From NCBI GenBank assembly GCA_964468185.1, contig CAYXTR010000009.1, positions 88,301 to 152,300 of the forward strand: a stretch of 64,000 nucleotides of DNA, in the 5' to 3' direction. A program made the translations under genes and the position numbers. This DNA comes from JANQFV01 sp964468185. Lineage in GTDB: Bacteria > Planctomycetota > Phycisphaerae > UBA1845 > Fen-1342. A model generated the notes under the pieces. The model did not search any database. It saw nothing but the letters and a program-made list of their open reading frames with translations, and was not told where the DNA came from. This document shows positions 36,872 to 46,085 of the stretch, in pieces. The stretch's first letter is position 1. The number at the start of each line of letters is the position of its first letter.

Positions 36872-39800
36872 TTACTCGGCTGCGGCCGGCTGAAACAGCC
36901 GTAAGGCGTCTGCCACACGCGGCAGCGGCTCCGCGGTAACTTTGGGCTGCTTCCGAGATCCCGTCACACGATAACGAACGAGGTCGTTACCAACTGCGAT
37001 CAGCCACTCGGTAATCACTGGAATGGGCGAGTCTTCGTTCTGCGGAGCTCCGAATAGTGTCAGGTCCAGCCGATCACTGCGCAGATTCCAACTCCCCTTG
37101 CCGACCAGACGCAAGTGGGGACTGCGGATGTCCACGTGCTGGAGGCGAATGTCACGCCCCGTCCAGATGAACTCGAGTTCCGCCCGATCGACCGCATCCG
37201 CGCGCGCGCTGCGGGGCATGTGCTCGTCACGCGCAACGGATGCCAGCACCGGCGTGCGAACCAGCGACGCACCGCGGATGACGATGCGGCCACCACCCAC
37301 CCGCGACTGCACGTCGCCCGCCGTCCCCCGCAGCCACACGCGACCAGTGATCAACCCCTCGCTGGGCGGCGTCTGCTCCGGATCCTCCGGCGGTAGCAGT
37401 TCACCCAAGATCACGTCCTGCATGGTCAGTTCAATCTCGTACGCCGACGTGTCGGTGTCGATCCACAAGTGGCCCTGCGCCTCGCCACCGCACAGCCGTA
37501 TGCTGACATCGTCGATGCGCACCCACCCTTCGTCGGGGAGGTATGTCAGCGTGCCATGCCAGCGCTCGAAGGCCCGCTTGGCAATCCGCCCACGCTGCAA
37601 GTCAATCTCGCCATCGAGTCGCACGGCACCATCCGGCGACACGTCGCAGCGTCCCGTCAGCGCACCCCGCAATTCATCGAGCGGGAATCCCAGCCGCAGG
37701 GCGACGCCTTCCAGTTCGATGCGCCCGTCCAGCTCGTACCGCCGTTGCTCGCGGCCCGCGATGCGGACCGTGTGGAGCAGCGCGTTGAAATCCCCCTGCA
37801 CGGCCAGTTCGTCGAGAATACGCGCGACGGGTGTCGGCAGGGCCGCGATCAGATCGGGGGCGAACGTCATACCTTGCGCGTCAATGTCGAAAGTCGCGTG
37901 CAAGTCGTCTTTTTGCCAGTTGCCGCTGCCCGTAACGGTAATCTGACCCTGCTCACCCCAGCGGGCTTCGGAAGCGCGCAGGTTGAATCGACCGGGAGTG
38001 AGTGCCAGCGTTGCGTCGACAGCCCGCAGATGAAGCGGCAAGGGTTCGCCCCGCATGCCCTCAGCCTCTATTTCAATCTGCGCCGCCTGCCGCAGTCCCG
38101 TTTCCGGGTCCTGCGCAGGATGCAACTCCAGGCGGATCCGACCGCTGCCCTGCAAGCCGATCTTGTCGACCAGGTGAATCCACGAGGTGGGCACAAACTG
38201 CCGGCACAGCCCGTCGACATCCGGCGCCTTCGCCGACAGCGTCAAAAGGATCGGTTGTCCCGCCTCACGCCGCCCTGGCAACACGCCGCTGGCCCGCAGG
38301 CGCGCCGCACCTTGTTGACACGCAAACCCAAGGATCTCCTGTCGATCCGCGTGCAGCAACACCCAGCCTTGCCCGTCTGCCCAGTGCTGCTGTGGATCGA
38401 GCGTATGGAGCGTGGCGTCGCGAATACGAACCGCCAGATGCCGCTGCTGTGGTTCTCCCGATGCCGGCGCCTCCCAGACGTGTCCCCAGACATCAGCCGC
38501 ACCCTCCAGCCGCAGACTGGTAATCTCTCCGCCTGCGCCGGCGGACGCCAGCTCGATCCGTTCGTCAAAATGGTGACCATTGATCTGCACGCGCAGATCC
38601 GTACGGAGTGCCCCCGGGCCCGTCTGTACCTCACCCGCCAGCCGCACCTCAGCCTTCCCAGCAAACCCGTGCAGGTCGTGGATTTCCAGCACCTCTCCAC
38701 TTACCGAGAGATGGCCGTCCACATGATCGATCCGCTGCGCCTCATCGAGTGACATGCTCCCGCCCAGCAACTGCGCCTCGACGTGGACACTTGGCGGCAG
38801 GGCGCCCAACTCCGCCGAGCCCTCATCGCGTCCCACCCGCACTACGGCGTCACAGGCGCCGATGGGTGCCGCATCGCGCCACAAACGACGATACTCCTCG
38901 GGCAGTGCCCGATAGAGATCCTCGTTGAGCGCTACGTTGTGCCCATAGAAGGTCAGCGAGAACCCGGTCCATGAATACGTGTTATTCAGGCTGCCTCGGA
39001 CATGCGCGCGAGTGACACCATGGCGACCTTCCAGATCGTGCAGTAGGACGCGACCGTCCACCAGTTCCAGACTGCCGCGGATATTCTCGAAACCGTACGG
39101 AAAGTGGATGTACTCGCAAGTGCACCCCAGGGCCTCGACCGTGCCCCGCACGCGACCGCCGGTGTCCGCCGCGTCACGCGCCTCACCAGCCGGCAATACG
39201 CGCAGGTCGACGTTCACTGGACCGCTCGGCCGATAATCATCCAGTGCCGCCACCAGTGCCCCGGGCAGTTGCTCGGAGTTCACGAATGCGGCATGCGACT
39301 CGTGCGTAGGCAACGCCAAGCCTTGGACGCGAATGCGGGCCGACCGCAGATGTCGATTCCACGAACCGGTTATGGATTCCCCGCGAATCACACGCCGAAA
39401 CGGCGCATCAGCGAGCGTGGCGTTCACTTGCAGCGGGGCTCCATTAAGCTGGCCCTGCAGCGCGATCGCGAGTTCGCCACCGTCCACATTCCCCCCGCCG
39501 CGATAGGTCACGACAGCGCCGGCGTCACGGATCTTCAGATAGCAGGCCGCGTCCGACCGTGTCGGCCTTTCGCCCACTACCGGCAGTGCAAAGCCCAGCG
39601 TATCAAGTTGAAACCTGGCGTTGCGCAACGTCAGGTCCACCCGCTCGCCATGCAACGCTGTGGCAGAGCTGACGGCCGGGCCAAAAACCACCTGGTCAAC
39701 GCGCGCCGTGCCCTCGAGCCCCATGCGCTCCAGGTGTCGCGAGATTCTCCCGGACGCGAAGCGGCGTACCAGGTTCAAGTCAATCGCATCAAGAGTCAGC

Positions 39801-40480
39801 CGCACGCGCTCAGTTGCCGTCGACCAGTGTAGTGTGGCAAACGGTTCTGCTGCCTCCGCGCGTCGATCGATCTGTATCCCGTACCCGCCGTCCTTCGCGC
39901 GACCGATAGCACGCAATCGATACCGCTCCACTACGCGCGCATGCCCCCCGTCCGCCGACAGGATCTGCAGATCCAGATCCCTGATCTCGAGCGCGGGCAG
40001 CGCAGCAGTCTGACGCACCAGCCGCTGAAGCCACTCGGCCCCATCGTCCGCCTGCGCCAACACCGGCTCTCCTTGCGCATCCGGCGGCGCGGCAACGACG
40101 GTGGCCCGCACGTGGTCCAAGGTGACCGTGCGCGGTCGCACCATACCGGCCAGCAGCGGCGCCATGTCACAGGCAAGCCGCGCCGAACCCACGTACAGCC
40201 GCGGTGTTGGAACCGCCGGCTCGCCGTTGTTGGCAGGGCCGCTTGCGACTGACCCCACCGAAATCCCGCTGAGCAGCAACCCGTCCCGTAACGAGAAGCG
40301 CACGTGCGCCACGTCCACGTGCGCAAATCCGCGGTCGGCAAGCACATCGAGCACGCGCGCACGCAACCGACTCGGGCTCGTGACGTAGCGGTATGCTGCC
40401 AGCAGACCCGTCGCGACCAGCAGGACGAGCAGAGCTAACAGCCGGGTTTTCCCTCGGCGTGAACGTAGCATGCGGACCAT
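36872..40480 (-). CDS. AsmA-like giant envelope protein
   Basis: About 1202 residues from the ATG at 40480; an upstream in-frame extension to 40633 would put 51 Pro/Arg-rich residues before the anchor and is unlikely. A short basic stretch (MLRSRRGKTR) precedes one transmembrane helix (LLALLVLLVATGLLAAY). The rest is repetitive beta structure with blocks such as 'H-V-R-G-S-L-N', 'G-x-G-x-x-L' and a C-terminal AsmA_2/DUF3971-type part (LITGRVWLRGTAGD, IVIRGASL, LVGKGSWNLRSDRLDLTLFG). Proteins of this class (AsmA, YhdP, TamB) span the periplasm and carry phospholipids to, or help assemble, the outer membrane. Supports a diderm envelope. Confidence 0.78.
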   Translation of the reverse strand: MVRMLRSRRGKTRLLALLVLLVATGLLAAYRYVTSPSRLRARVLDVLADRGFAHVDVAHVRFSLRDGLLLSGISVGSVASGPANNGEPAVPTPRLYVGSARLACDMAPLLAGMVRPRTVTLDHVRATVVAAPPDAQGEPVLAQADDGAEWLQRLVRQTAALPALEIRDLDLQILSADGGHARVVERYRLRAIGRAKDGGYGIQIDRRAEAAEPFATLHWSTATERVRLTLDAIDLNLVRRFASGRISRHLERMGLEGTARVDQVVFGPAVSSATALHGERVDLTLRNARFQLDTLGFALPVVGERPTRSDAACYLKIRDAGAVVTYRGGGNVDGGELAIALQGQLNGAPLQVNATLADAPFRRVIRGESITGSWNRHLRSARIRVQGLALPTHESHAAFVNSEQLPGALVAALDDYRPSGPVNVDLRVLPAGEARDAADTGGRVRGTVEALGCTCEYIHFPYGFENIRGSLELVDGRVLLHDLEGRHGVTRAHVRGSLNNTYSWTGFSLTFYGHNVALNEDLYRALPEEYRRLWRDAAPIGACDAVVRVGRDEGSAELGALPPSVHVEAQLLGGSMSLDEAQRIDHVDGHLSVSGEVLEIHDLHGFAGKAEVRLAGEVQTGPGALRTDLRVQINGHHFDERIELASAGAGGEITSLRLEGAADVWGHVWEAPASGEPQQRHLAVRIRDATLHTLDPQQHWADGQGWVLLHADRQEILGFACQQGAARLRASGVLPGRREAGQPILLTLSAKAPDVDGLCRQFVPTSWIHLVDKIGLQGSGRIRLELHPAQDPETGLRQAAQIEIEAEGMRGEPLPLHLRAVDATLALTPGRFNLRASEARWGEQGQITVTGSGNWQKDDLHATFDIDAQGMTFAPDLIAALPTPVARILDELAVQGDFNALLHTVRIAGREQRRYELDGRIELEGVALRLGFPLDELRGALTGRCDVSPDGAVRLDGEIDLQRGRIAKRAFERWHGTLTYLPDEGWVRIDDVSIRLCGGEAQGHLWIDTDTSAYEIELTMQDVILGELLPPEDPEQTPPSEGLITGRVWLRGTAGDVQSRVGGGRIVIRGASLVRTPVLASVARDEHMPRSARADAVDRAELEFIWTGRDIRLQHVDIRSPHLRLVGKGSWNLRSDRLDLTLFGAPQNEDSPIPVITEWLIAVGNDLVRYRVTGSRKQPKVTAEPLPRVADALRLFQPAAAE

Positions 40481-40567
40481 TCTGCACCGCGGCGCGCCAT
40501 CCGGGAAGCGCGCCGGCGGCCGGCCAGCCGGGTTTCTGCCCCCTGACGGCCCTTTTTTCCGCTGGGC

Positions 40568-40597
40568 TTGTCGGGACACGGAATAAACGCCTATATT
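40568..40597 (+). promoter_or_regulatory. Putative promoter of the small protein gene at 40758
   Basis: -35 TTGTCG (40568-40573), spacer of 18, -10 TATATT (40592-40597). The transcript would begin with the hairpin GTTCGC/GCGAAC (40603-40621), leaving a leader of about 150 bases. Confidence 0.45.
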
Positions 40598-40757
40598 TGC
40601 GTGTTCGCATCCGTAGCGAACGGGCGACGTCACCCAGGCGTTGCCGCGAGCCGGTCACCGGTATGTAACGGCCAGCGGCTCTCATTTCCTTGGCATGACA
40701 ATTGGTACAGCGTTCGGCAGCGCCGCGGTGGGCTGCTGCGCTACAGGAGTACGCGCT

Positions 40758-41054
40758 ATGCTTGCGAAAGCCTCGCTGGGTGCAGGTGCACGTGTGAAAG
40801 TGAAAAACCCCGGTCCCGTGCCAACGTGGTCAACTTGGGAAAACGACCAGCGGACCTCGACATCGGTAAAACGCCGCCTGCAACAGTTGTTCTTCAAAGG
40901 CGATCGTCGCATTACCGGTCACGTCGTCTATATCGCCAGCGAGTCGCAGCGCGACCGGCTCAAATCCAAGGGAAAGGTGAAAGTCGAACTGCGCGACCCC
41001 GCCGGCTCGTCAGTGATTGTTTTGGCTGAGAATGACAACCTGATCGCAGCTTAG
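40758..41054 (+). CDS. Small conserved-looking protein of unknown function
   Basis: 98 residues from the ATG at 40758, which has CAGGAGT eight bases upstream; an open extension to 40641 has no such site. Basic, without signal or membrane segment. Residues 11-30 contain VKVKNPGPVPTWSTWEND, then a Lys/Arg helix (VKRRLQQLFFKGDRR) and a beta-rich end (ITGHVVYIASES, KVKVELRDPAGSSVIVLAEND), suggesting a small SH3-like or OB-like nucleic-acid-binding barrel. I do not recognise the family. It has its own promoter and is convergent with the sensor kinase gene. Confidence 0.68.
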   Translation: MLAKASLGAGARVKVKNPGPVPTWSTWENDQRTSTSVKRRLQQLFFKGDRRITGHVVYIASESQRDRLKSKGKVKVELRDPAGSSVIVLAENDNLIAA

Positions 41055-41079
41055 GCACCGCCCGCTGCTGCGTGGTCCC

Positions 41080-43368
41080 TCAGTGTGCCGCAACGTCCGC
41101 GGCCTTGGTCAGGGCCCGCGGAAGTAACACATGTGCCGTCGTGCCCTCGTCAGGCTGGCTTTCGAGCCAGACCCTGCCCCCATGCGCCTCGACGATGCGA
41201 TAGGCACGTGGCAAGCCCAGTCCACGACTCCGCCCCGCCTTCCGGTGCGAATAAAACGGATCGAACGCGCTCTGAAGCACAGCCGGCGTCATGCCGCAAC
41301 CACTATCCTCGACGAGCACTTCCAGCGTGTCCTCGCGCAACGAGGGTTGATGGCGCAGCACGATCGTGCCCCCGTCGTCTGCAATGGCGTCTGCCGCGTT
41401 CGAAATCAGCTCCCGCAACACCAGGAGCAGTTGCCCCCGGTCGGCAAGAACGACGATCTCGCTCGCGTCCGGTGCGTCCGGAGATGAGGCTGGATCGATC
41501 CGCAACTGGCCCGACTGTACCTGATGCCGCTCCATCGCCGCCTCGCGTGCCTCGCTCAGCAACTGCGGTAAATTCACATGCGACATCTTCGGCGAACGCG
41601 GCCGTGCGAAGTCCATCAGCTCGCTCACAATGCCGCTGCATTCGTGGGCTTTCGTCGAGATGGTCTCCAGGACGCGTTTCGCCTCCGGATCCTCCAGGCT
41701 GGAGGCCAGCATTTGCGCCCGCCCCGAAATCACGCTCAAGGGCGTGTTGAGCTCGTGTCCGGCGCCTGCCGCCATCTCCGCAATCATCGACAGCGTGCGC
41801 GAACGCAGCAGTTCGACCTGCATTTGTTGCAGCCGCCGATTCGTCTCGGCCAGGTCTTCCGACAACCGGTGCGCCGCCGCTTGCGCATTCGCACGCCCCA
41901 ACGCCAGGCCAACACTGGCAAGAAACGACCGCAGTTGCTCAAGCTCACCCCCCAGCCGGTCACGCTCGTCAACCTCCGACAAATAGACAATCCCGCCTGC
42001 CAACCGGCCGTCGTGATAGATCGGCAACAACCACGGCGTCCCGTGATCCGCGGGGCCAAATGCGACCGTGATCAGGGCCCGCACAGCCGGCGGTGCTTCA
42101 ACCACAAGTGCATCCAGTGGCCGATGCTGCTCCGCCAGCCACTTGGTCAAATCCAGCGGCACGGACTGCGTCAGATGCCCACGATCCGCCGAAGTCTGCC
42201 CTTCCCAGCAAACATCCACAGTCACGGCACCGTCACGAATCCCGAACGCTGCCACCCGCGACCGCTGCAATGCAGTCGCCGCCGCGCGGGTTACGGCCAC
42301 CACCACCGCGGCCGGATCAGACCAATCCTCGAGACTCCGCTCAAAATGCGCCACCGCCTCGAAGTAGCGCGCGCCGGCCGCGAGGCGCCGGTTGCTCGCC
42401 AGCAGATCGGCGTTCATCTGCCCCAGCTCGGTATTCGCCCGCGTCATCGCCTTGACGTACATCGCCTGCGCCGTCTCGGCATCCAGCCCGAGCTGCGCCG
42501 CCTGCTCCGCCACCTTTGTAGCCAGCGTTTCGACAATCTGCGTCAGTTCGTCCGCGGCATAACCGAATCGCTGCCCGAGGCGCGGAGAGTGCTCGTAGAA
42601 CACATGGTTGCCGGAGTAGCCGATCCGCTGCTCCCGCGCGATCGTATCCGCCAGTTGCACGATGCCGATGAGCTGCGGTCGACCCACGGCGTTGGGCAGT
42701 GCATCGGCGGCGAGGTGGTGCAGCCAGATGGCCTCGCACAAGTCGCGCGGCAAGTGCCAGCGCTCGCCCAGCCGGCGCCCCGCCACCGTGTGGTCGACAC
42801 CGAGAACCGCCCGCTCGTTATCGGCAATATCCCCGCGGGCATGATTGGTCTGTGCCGCGATGCGGTCGTAGGCCTTTGGAAAGATCGTATCGAGAGCGAC
42901 TTTGCCAAGATCGTGCAGCAGGCCCGCAACAAATGCATCTTCAGGATCCAGAGTCCCACCGCTTCGCAAACGTGCGAGCTCCCGCGCGGCGCACGCGACG
43001 GCCAGCGCATGCTTCCAGAACTCCTTGCGATCAAACGCCCGATCTTCCGCCGAGGCGTGTGGCTCGATGAAGCACTCGAAAACACTCGTCGCCAGCACAA
43101 TGCTGCGAATCGTCGCAAAGCCCAGCAGCGGCACCGCCTTCTCCAGCGTCGTCACCGGCGTCCGCACTCCCAGCGCCGCCGAATTCGCCAGCGACAAGAG
43201 TTTCGCAGTCAACGATTGGTCATTACGCAAAAGGTGAATGACGTCACCCGCATCACTATCGTCAGCGGCAGTCAGGTGCAGCAGCTTCAGCGCCACCGCA
43301 GGGAGGGTCGGCAGGCTGTCCAGGTGCGACAGGACGAGCTCGGGCGAGGTGTCTACCACATCGGACAC
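41080..43368 (-). CDS. HDOD-domain sensor histidine kinase
   Basis: 762 residues, soluble. Residues about 10-210 form an HDOD domain (LPTLPAVALKLLHL, a NDQSLTAKLLSLANSA block, LLHDLGKVALD), which is normally catalytically silent and used for signalling. A GAF-like region follows (about 330-470), then a coiled segment, a HisKA domain with the phosphoacceptor in AGHELNTPLSVISG (His538), and HATPase_c with NAADAIAD (N box), EDSGCGM and RGLGLPRAYRIVEAHGG (G boxes). It should autophosphorylate and pass the phosphate to the receiver protein encoded 27 bases upstream in the same operon. The signal is unknown. Confidence 0.92.
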   Translation of the reverse strand: MSDVVDTSPELVLSHLDSLPTLPAVALKLLHLTAADDSDAGDVIHLLRNDQSLTAKLLSLANSAALGVRTPVTTLEKAVPLLGFATIRSIVLATSVFECFIEPHASAEDRAFDRKEFWKHALAVACAARELARLRSGGTLDPEDAFVAGLLHDLGKVALDTIFPKAYDRIAAQTNHARGDIADNERAVLGVDHTVAGRRLGERWHLPRDLCEAIWLHHLAADALPNAVGRPQLIGIVQLADTIAREQRIGYSGNHVFYEHSPRLGQRFGYAADELTQIVETLATKVAEQAAQLGLDAETAQAMYVKAMTRANTELGQMNADLLASNRRLAAGARYFEAVAHFERSLEDWSDPAAVVVAVTRAAATALQRSRVAAFGIRDGAVTVDVCWEGQTSADRGHLTQSVPLDLTKWLAEQHRPLDALVVEAPPAVRALITVAFGPADHGTPWLLPIYHDGRLAGGIVYLSEVDERDRLGGELEQLRSFLASVGLALGRANAQAAAHRLSEDLAETNRRLQQMQVELLRSRTLSMIAEMAAGAGHELNTPLSVISGRAQMLASSLEDPEAKRVLETISTKAHECSGIVSELMDFARPRSPKMSHVNLPQLLSEAREAAMERHQVQSGQLRIDPASSPDAPDASEIVVLADRGQLLLVLRELISNAADAIADDGGTIVLRHQPSLREDTLEVLVEDSGCGMTPAVLQSAFDPFYSHRKAGRSRGLGLPRAYRIVEAHGGRVWLESQPDEGTTAHVLLPRALTKAADVAAH

Positions 43369-43395
43369 GGGGGCACGCTATACCGGTACAAATGC

Positions 43396-44001
43396 CTAAC
43401 TTGCGGTCTGGCCAACCAACTCGGTGATGCGGTTGACAAGCTGCTCGATGCTGAACGGCTTCTGAATGAAATCATCGGCGCCATCTTCGAGCAGCTTCTC
43501 CACATGCTCGCGCTCAATGACGCCCGATACGATAATGATCTTCACATCCTGCAACGACTCATCACTGCGGATGCTGCGACACACCGCGTTACCATTGATG
43601 TCCGGTAACATGTAGTCCAGCACAATCGCATCAGGACGAAACTCGCGTGTACGCAGGCCGGCATCAAAGCCCGTCGCCGCCGTCTGCACTTCGAAACGCC
43701 CATCGCGCTCCAGCAACTCGACGAGCATCTCCACGATGGCCGGATCGTCATCCACAACCAGTACCCGCGTCTTGCCCGTCTCAAACTGATCCAGCGGTAT
43801 GTTATGTTCCTTCATGAACTGGATCAGCGCATCCCGCGGTATGCGCCGGAAACGAGACCCCGGCACCCGATACCCACGCAGCCGCCCGCTGTCGAAACAG
43901 CGAATCACCGTCTGCTGACTCAGCTTGCAGATTTCGGCGACCTCTCCCGTCGTGAAAACATCTCTAAGTGGGAGCGGCCCATTGCGTTCAGTCTTGGCCA
44001 T
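43396..44001 (-). CDS. Receiver protein with N-terminal excisionase-type HTH
   Basis: 201 residues. Residues about 15-68 are a MerR/excisionase-type HTH (FTTGEVAEICKLSQQTVIRCFDSGRLRGYRVPGSRFRRI). Residues 78-198 are a receiver domain: VLVVDDDPAIVE (acidic pocket), phospho-acceptor Asp129 in IVLDYMLPD, the Ser of IIVSGV and Lys in FIQKPFSIEQL. The order DNA-binding domain first, receiver last is the reverse of OmpR/NarL types. It is the first gene of a two-component operon with the HDOD kinase, and probably binds its own promoter. Confidence 0.92.
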   Translation of the reverse strand: MAKTERNGPLPLRDVFTTGEVAEICKLSQQTVIRCFDSGRLRGYRVPGSRFRRIPRDALIQFMKEHNIPLDQFETGKTRVLVVDDDPAIVEMLVELLERDGRFEVQTAATGFDAGLRTREFRPDAIVLDYMLPDINGNAVCRSIRSDESLQDVKIIIVSGVIEREHVEKLLEDGADDFIQKPFSIEQLVNRITELVGQTAS

Positions 44002-44030
44002 AGGCTTGTCCGCATCTTCTCCAGTTTATC

Positions 44031-44069
44031 TATATTGACAAATATAGCATATCAGGGGTGTCCTGCCAA
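44031..44069 (-). promoter_or_regulatory. Promoter with inverted repeat for the two-component operon
   Basis: Minus strand: -35 TTGGCA (44064-44069), spacer of 17, -10 TATATT (44041-44046). A perfect inverted repeat TATATT-GACA-AATATA (44031-44046) overlaps the -10 and start region, well placed for repression. GGAGAAG lies 14 bases before the ATG at 44001. Confidence 0.7.
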
Positions 44070-44095
44070 CTTTTACAGGTAGTTTGGACAGGATT

Positions 44096-45958
44096 TTACA
44101 CGGCTCCCGCGGAAGCGTTTTCGTCGCGTGCGAGCCCACCCAAATATACGAGAAGGACGGTGATATCGGTCGGATGGATGCCGCTGATCCGTGCGGCCTG
44201 GCCTACGTTGCGCGGGCGCACCGCTGACCAACGCTCCAACGCTTCACGCCGCAGGTGCGGGATCGCATCGTACCGAATCGTGGCGGGTAATTCGCGGCTC
44301 TCCAGATCCCGAAACTGCGCCAGCATCCGCTCCTGCCGTGCGATGTAACCTTCATATTTGACGGATATTACGGCACGCTCCCAGGTTCGCAATCGCTCCC
44401 GCCACGGCGCCAACGCCTCGCACGACCCCAACAGCCACCGCCCGTCGTCCTCAGGCCGCTTGAGCCACTCTTGCAATGTCCGGCCTGTATGACGGACCGT
44501 GCCCAGCGTTGCCAGCAGTCGATTGAGATCATCCTGCGTCGCCTGAAACCGCCTCCAACGCTCATCGCACACGAGACCCCACTCCCGCCCCAGCGGCGTC
44601 AGTCGCGCGTCTGCGTTATCGCACCGCAGGTGCATACGATGCTCAGCTCGAGAGGTGAACATGCGATAAGGCTCGATCACACCACGGGTTACAAGATCAT
44701 CCGCCATCACCCCGATGTACGCCTGATCTCGCCCAATCGTCACAAGCGCCTGATCATTACATAGCCGTACAGCGTTCACCCCCGCCACCAGCCCCTGACC
44801 CGCCGCCTCCTCATACCCACTCGTACCGTTGATCTGACCTGCCAGGAACAGCCCACGCACCCCCTTCGCCATCATCGTCGCGTCGGTCTGCTCCGGCGGC
44901 ACGAAATCATACTCGACCGCGTATCCCCACTGGACGATTCGTGCGGTCTCCAGACCCGGCACGCGGCGAACAATCTCCGCCTGAACGTCACGCGGCAGCG
45001 ACGTACTGATGCCGTTCACGTAGATCCACTCCGAATCCCGTCCCTCAGGCTCCAGGAAGAGCTGATGACTCGTCTTTTCAGGGAAGCGGACCACCTTCGT
45101 CTCAATGCTTGGGCAGTAGCGCGGACCCGCCGAACCAATCTGACCCGTGTAAAGCGGGGCCCGATCCAGGCTGGCGCGAATGATCTCGTGAATTTCCGGC
45201 GTCGTGCTGCTGAGCCAGCACGAGACCTGCTGGTGCGCCACCCGTTCCGTCATGAACGAAAACGGATACGGCTCCGCATCGCCCGGCTGCTCTCTCAGCT
45301 TCGAGAAATCAACCGTCTCACGCGCCACCCGCGGCGGCGTCCCGGTCTTCAGCCGACCGAGTTGCAACCCGAGCGCACGCAATGAGTCACTGAGCGCATT
45401 CGCCGCAGCCTCACCCACGCGCCCGCCCGCCGTCTGCTCATCGCCGGTATGCATCAGCCCCCGCAGGAACGTGCCTGCGGCCACCACCACGGTTGGGCAC
45501 CGCACCTCCCGCCCATCACTCAGTCGAACCCCCGTCACGCGGCACCGCGCAAGCCCGTCACGAAGCGGCTCGCTGAGAATCTCCGCAACGCCGGCCTCGA
45601 CAATCGTGAGGTTCGGGCAGCTCTCCAGGTACCGCCGAAGAACACGCGAGTACAGTGCCCCGTCGATCTGTGCCCGTGGCGAGCGGACGGCGGGGCCCTT
45701 GCGGCGGTTCAGCAGGCGAAACTGAATGCCGGCTTCGTCCGTCACGCGTCCGATGAGCCCCCCCAGCGCATCCACCTCCCGGACGATCTGTCCTTTTCCG
45801 ATGCCCCCAACCGCCGGATTGCACGATGGCCGACCGATCGCCTCCCGCGAAAACGTCACCAGAAACGTGCGCGCACCCAGATGTGCCGCTGCCCAGGCCG
45901 CCTCAGCCCCGGCGTGTCCTCCGCCAATCACCAACGTATCGCAGGAAAGTACAGCCAT
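44096..45958 (-). CDS. mnmG: tRNA uridine 5-carboxymethylaminomethyl modification enzyme
   Basis: 620 residues from the ATG at 45958; the open frame upstream to 46018 encodes a non-conserved stretch and is left out. FAD-binding GGGHAGAEAA (12-21), CNPAVGGIGKGQIVREVDALGG, RKGPAVRSPRAQID, CPSIETKVVRFPEK, GLFLAGQINGTSGYEEAAGQGLVAG and the C-terminal helical domain are all present. With MnmE it modifies the wobble uridine of several tRNAs. It is upstream of the receiver-kinase operon on the same strand, which has its own promoter in the 94-base gap. Confidence 0.97.
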   Translation of the reverse strand: MAVLSCDTLVIGGGHAGAEAAWAAAHLGARTFLVTFSREAIGRPSCNPAVGGIGKGQIVREVDALGGLIGRVTDEAGIQFRLLNRRKGPAVRSPRAQIDGALYSRVLRRYLESCPNLTIVEAGVAEILSEPLRDGLARCRVTGVRLSDGREVRCPTVVVAAGTFLRGLMHTGDEQTAGGRVGEAAANALSDSLRALGLQLGRLKTGTPPRVARETVDFSKLREQPGDAEPYPFSFMTERVAHQQVSCWLSSTTPEIHEIIRASLDRAPLYTGQIGSAGPRYCPSIETKVVRFPEKTSHQLFLEPEGRDSEWIYVNGISTSLPRDVQAEIVRRVPGLETARIVQWGYAVEYDFVPPEQTDATMMAKGVRGLFLAGQINGTSGYEEAAGQGLVAGVNAVRLCNDQALVTIGRDQAYIGVMADDLVTRGVIEPYRMFTSRAEHRMHLRCDNADARLTPLGREWGLVCDERWRRFQATQDDLNRLLATLGTVRHTGRTLQEWLKRPEDDGRWLLGSCEALAPWRERLRTWERAVISVKYEGYIARQERMLAQFRDLESRELPATIRYDAIPHLRREALERWSAVRPRNVGQAARISGIHPTDITVLLVYLGGLARDENASAGAV

Positions 45959-46085
45959 ACGCGACGATTGTAGCGTGTGTGCCGCAGGTGGCAGTACACG
46001 ATTCCCCGCTGGCTTCACCAGTTCACGCCCGTATCATGCGCCACAAAGTCGGACCCATCCTGCCCTGCTCATTGGAGTTGACACC

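Noticed and set aside
37469..38752. 427-codon plus-strand open frame
   Set aside because: Antisense of the AsmA-like gene; no domain or start signal.
41578..43608. 676-codon plus-strand open frame
   Set aside because: Antisense of the HDOD histidine kinase; rich in Arg, His and Pro, with no domain.
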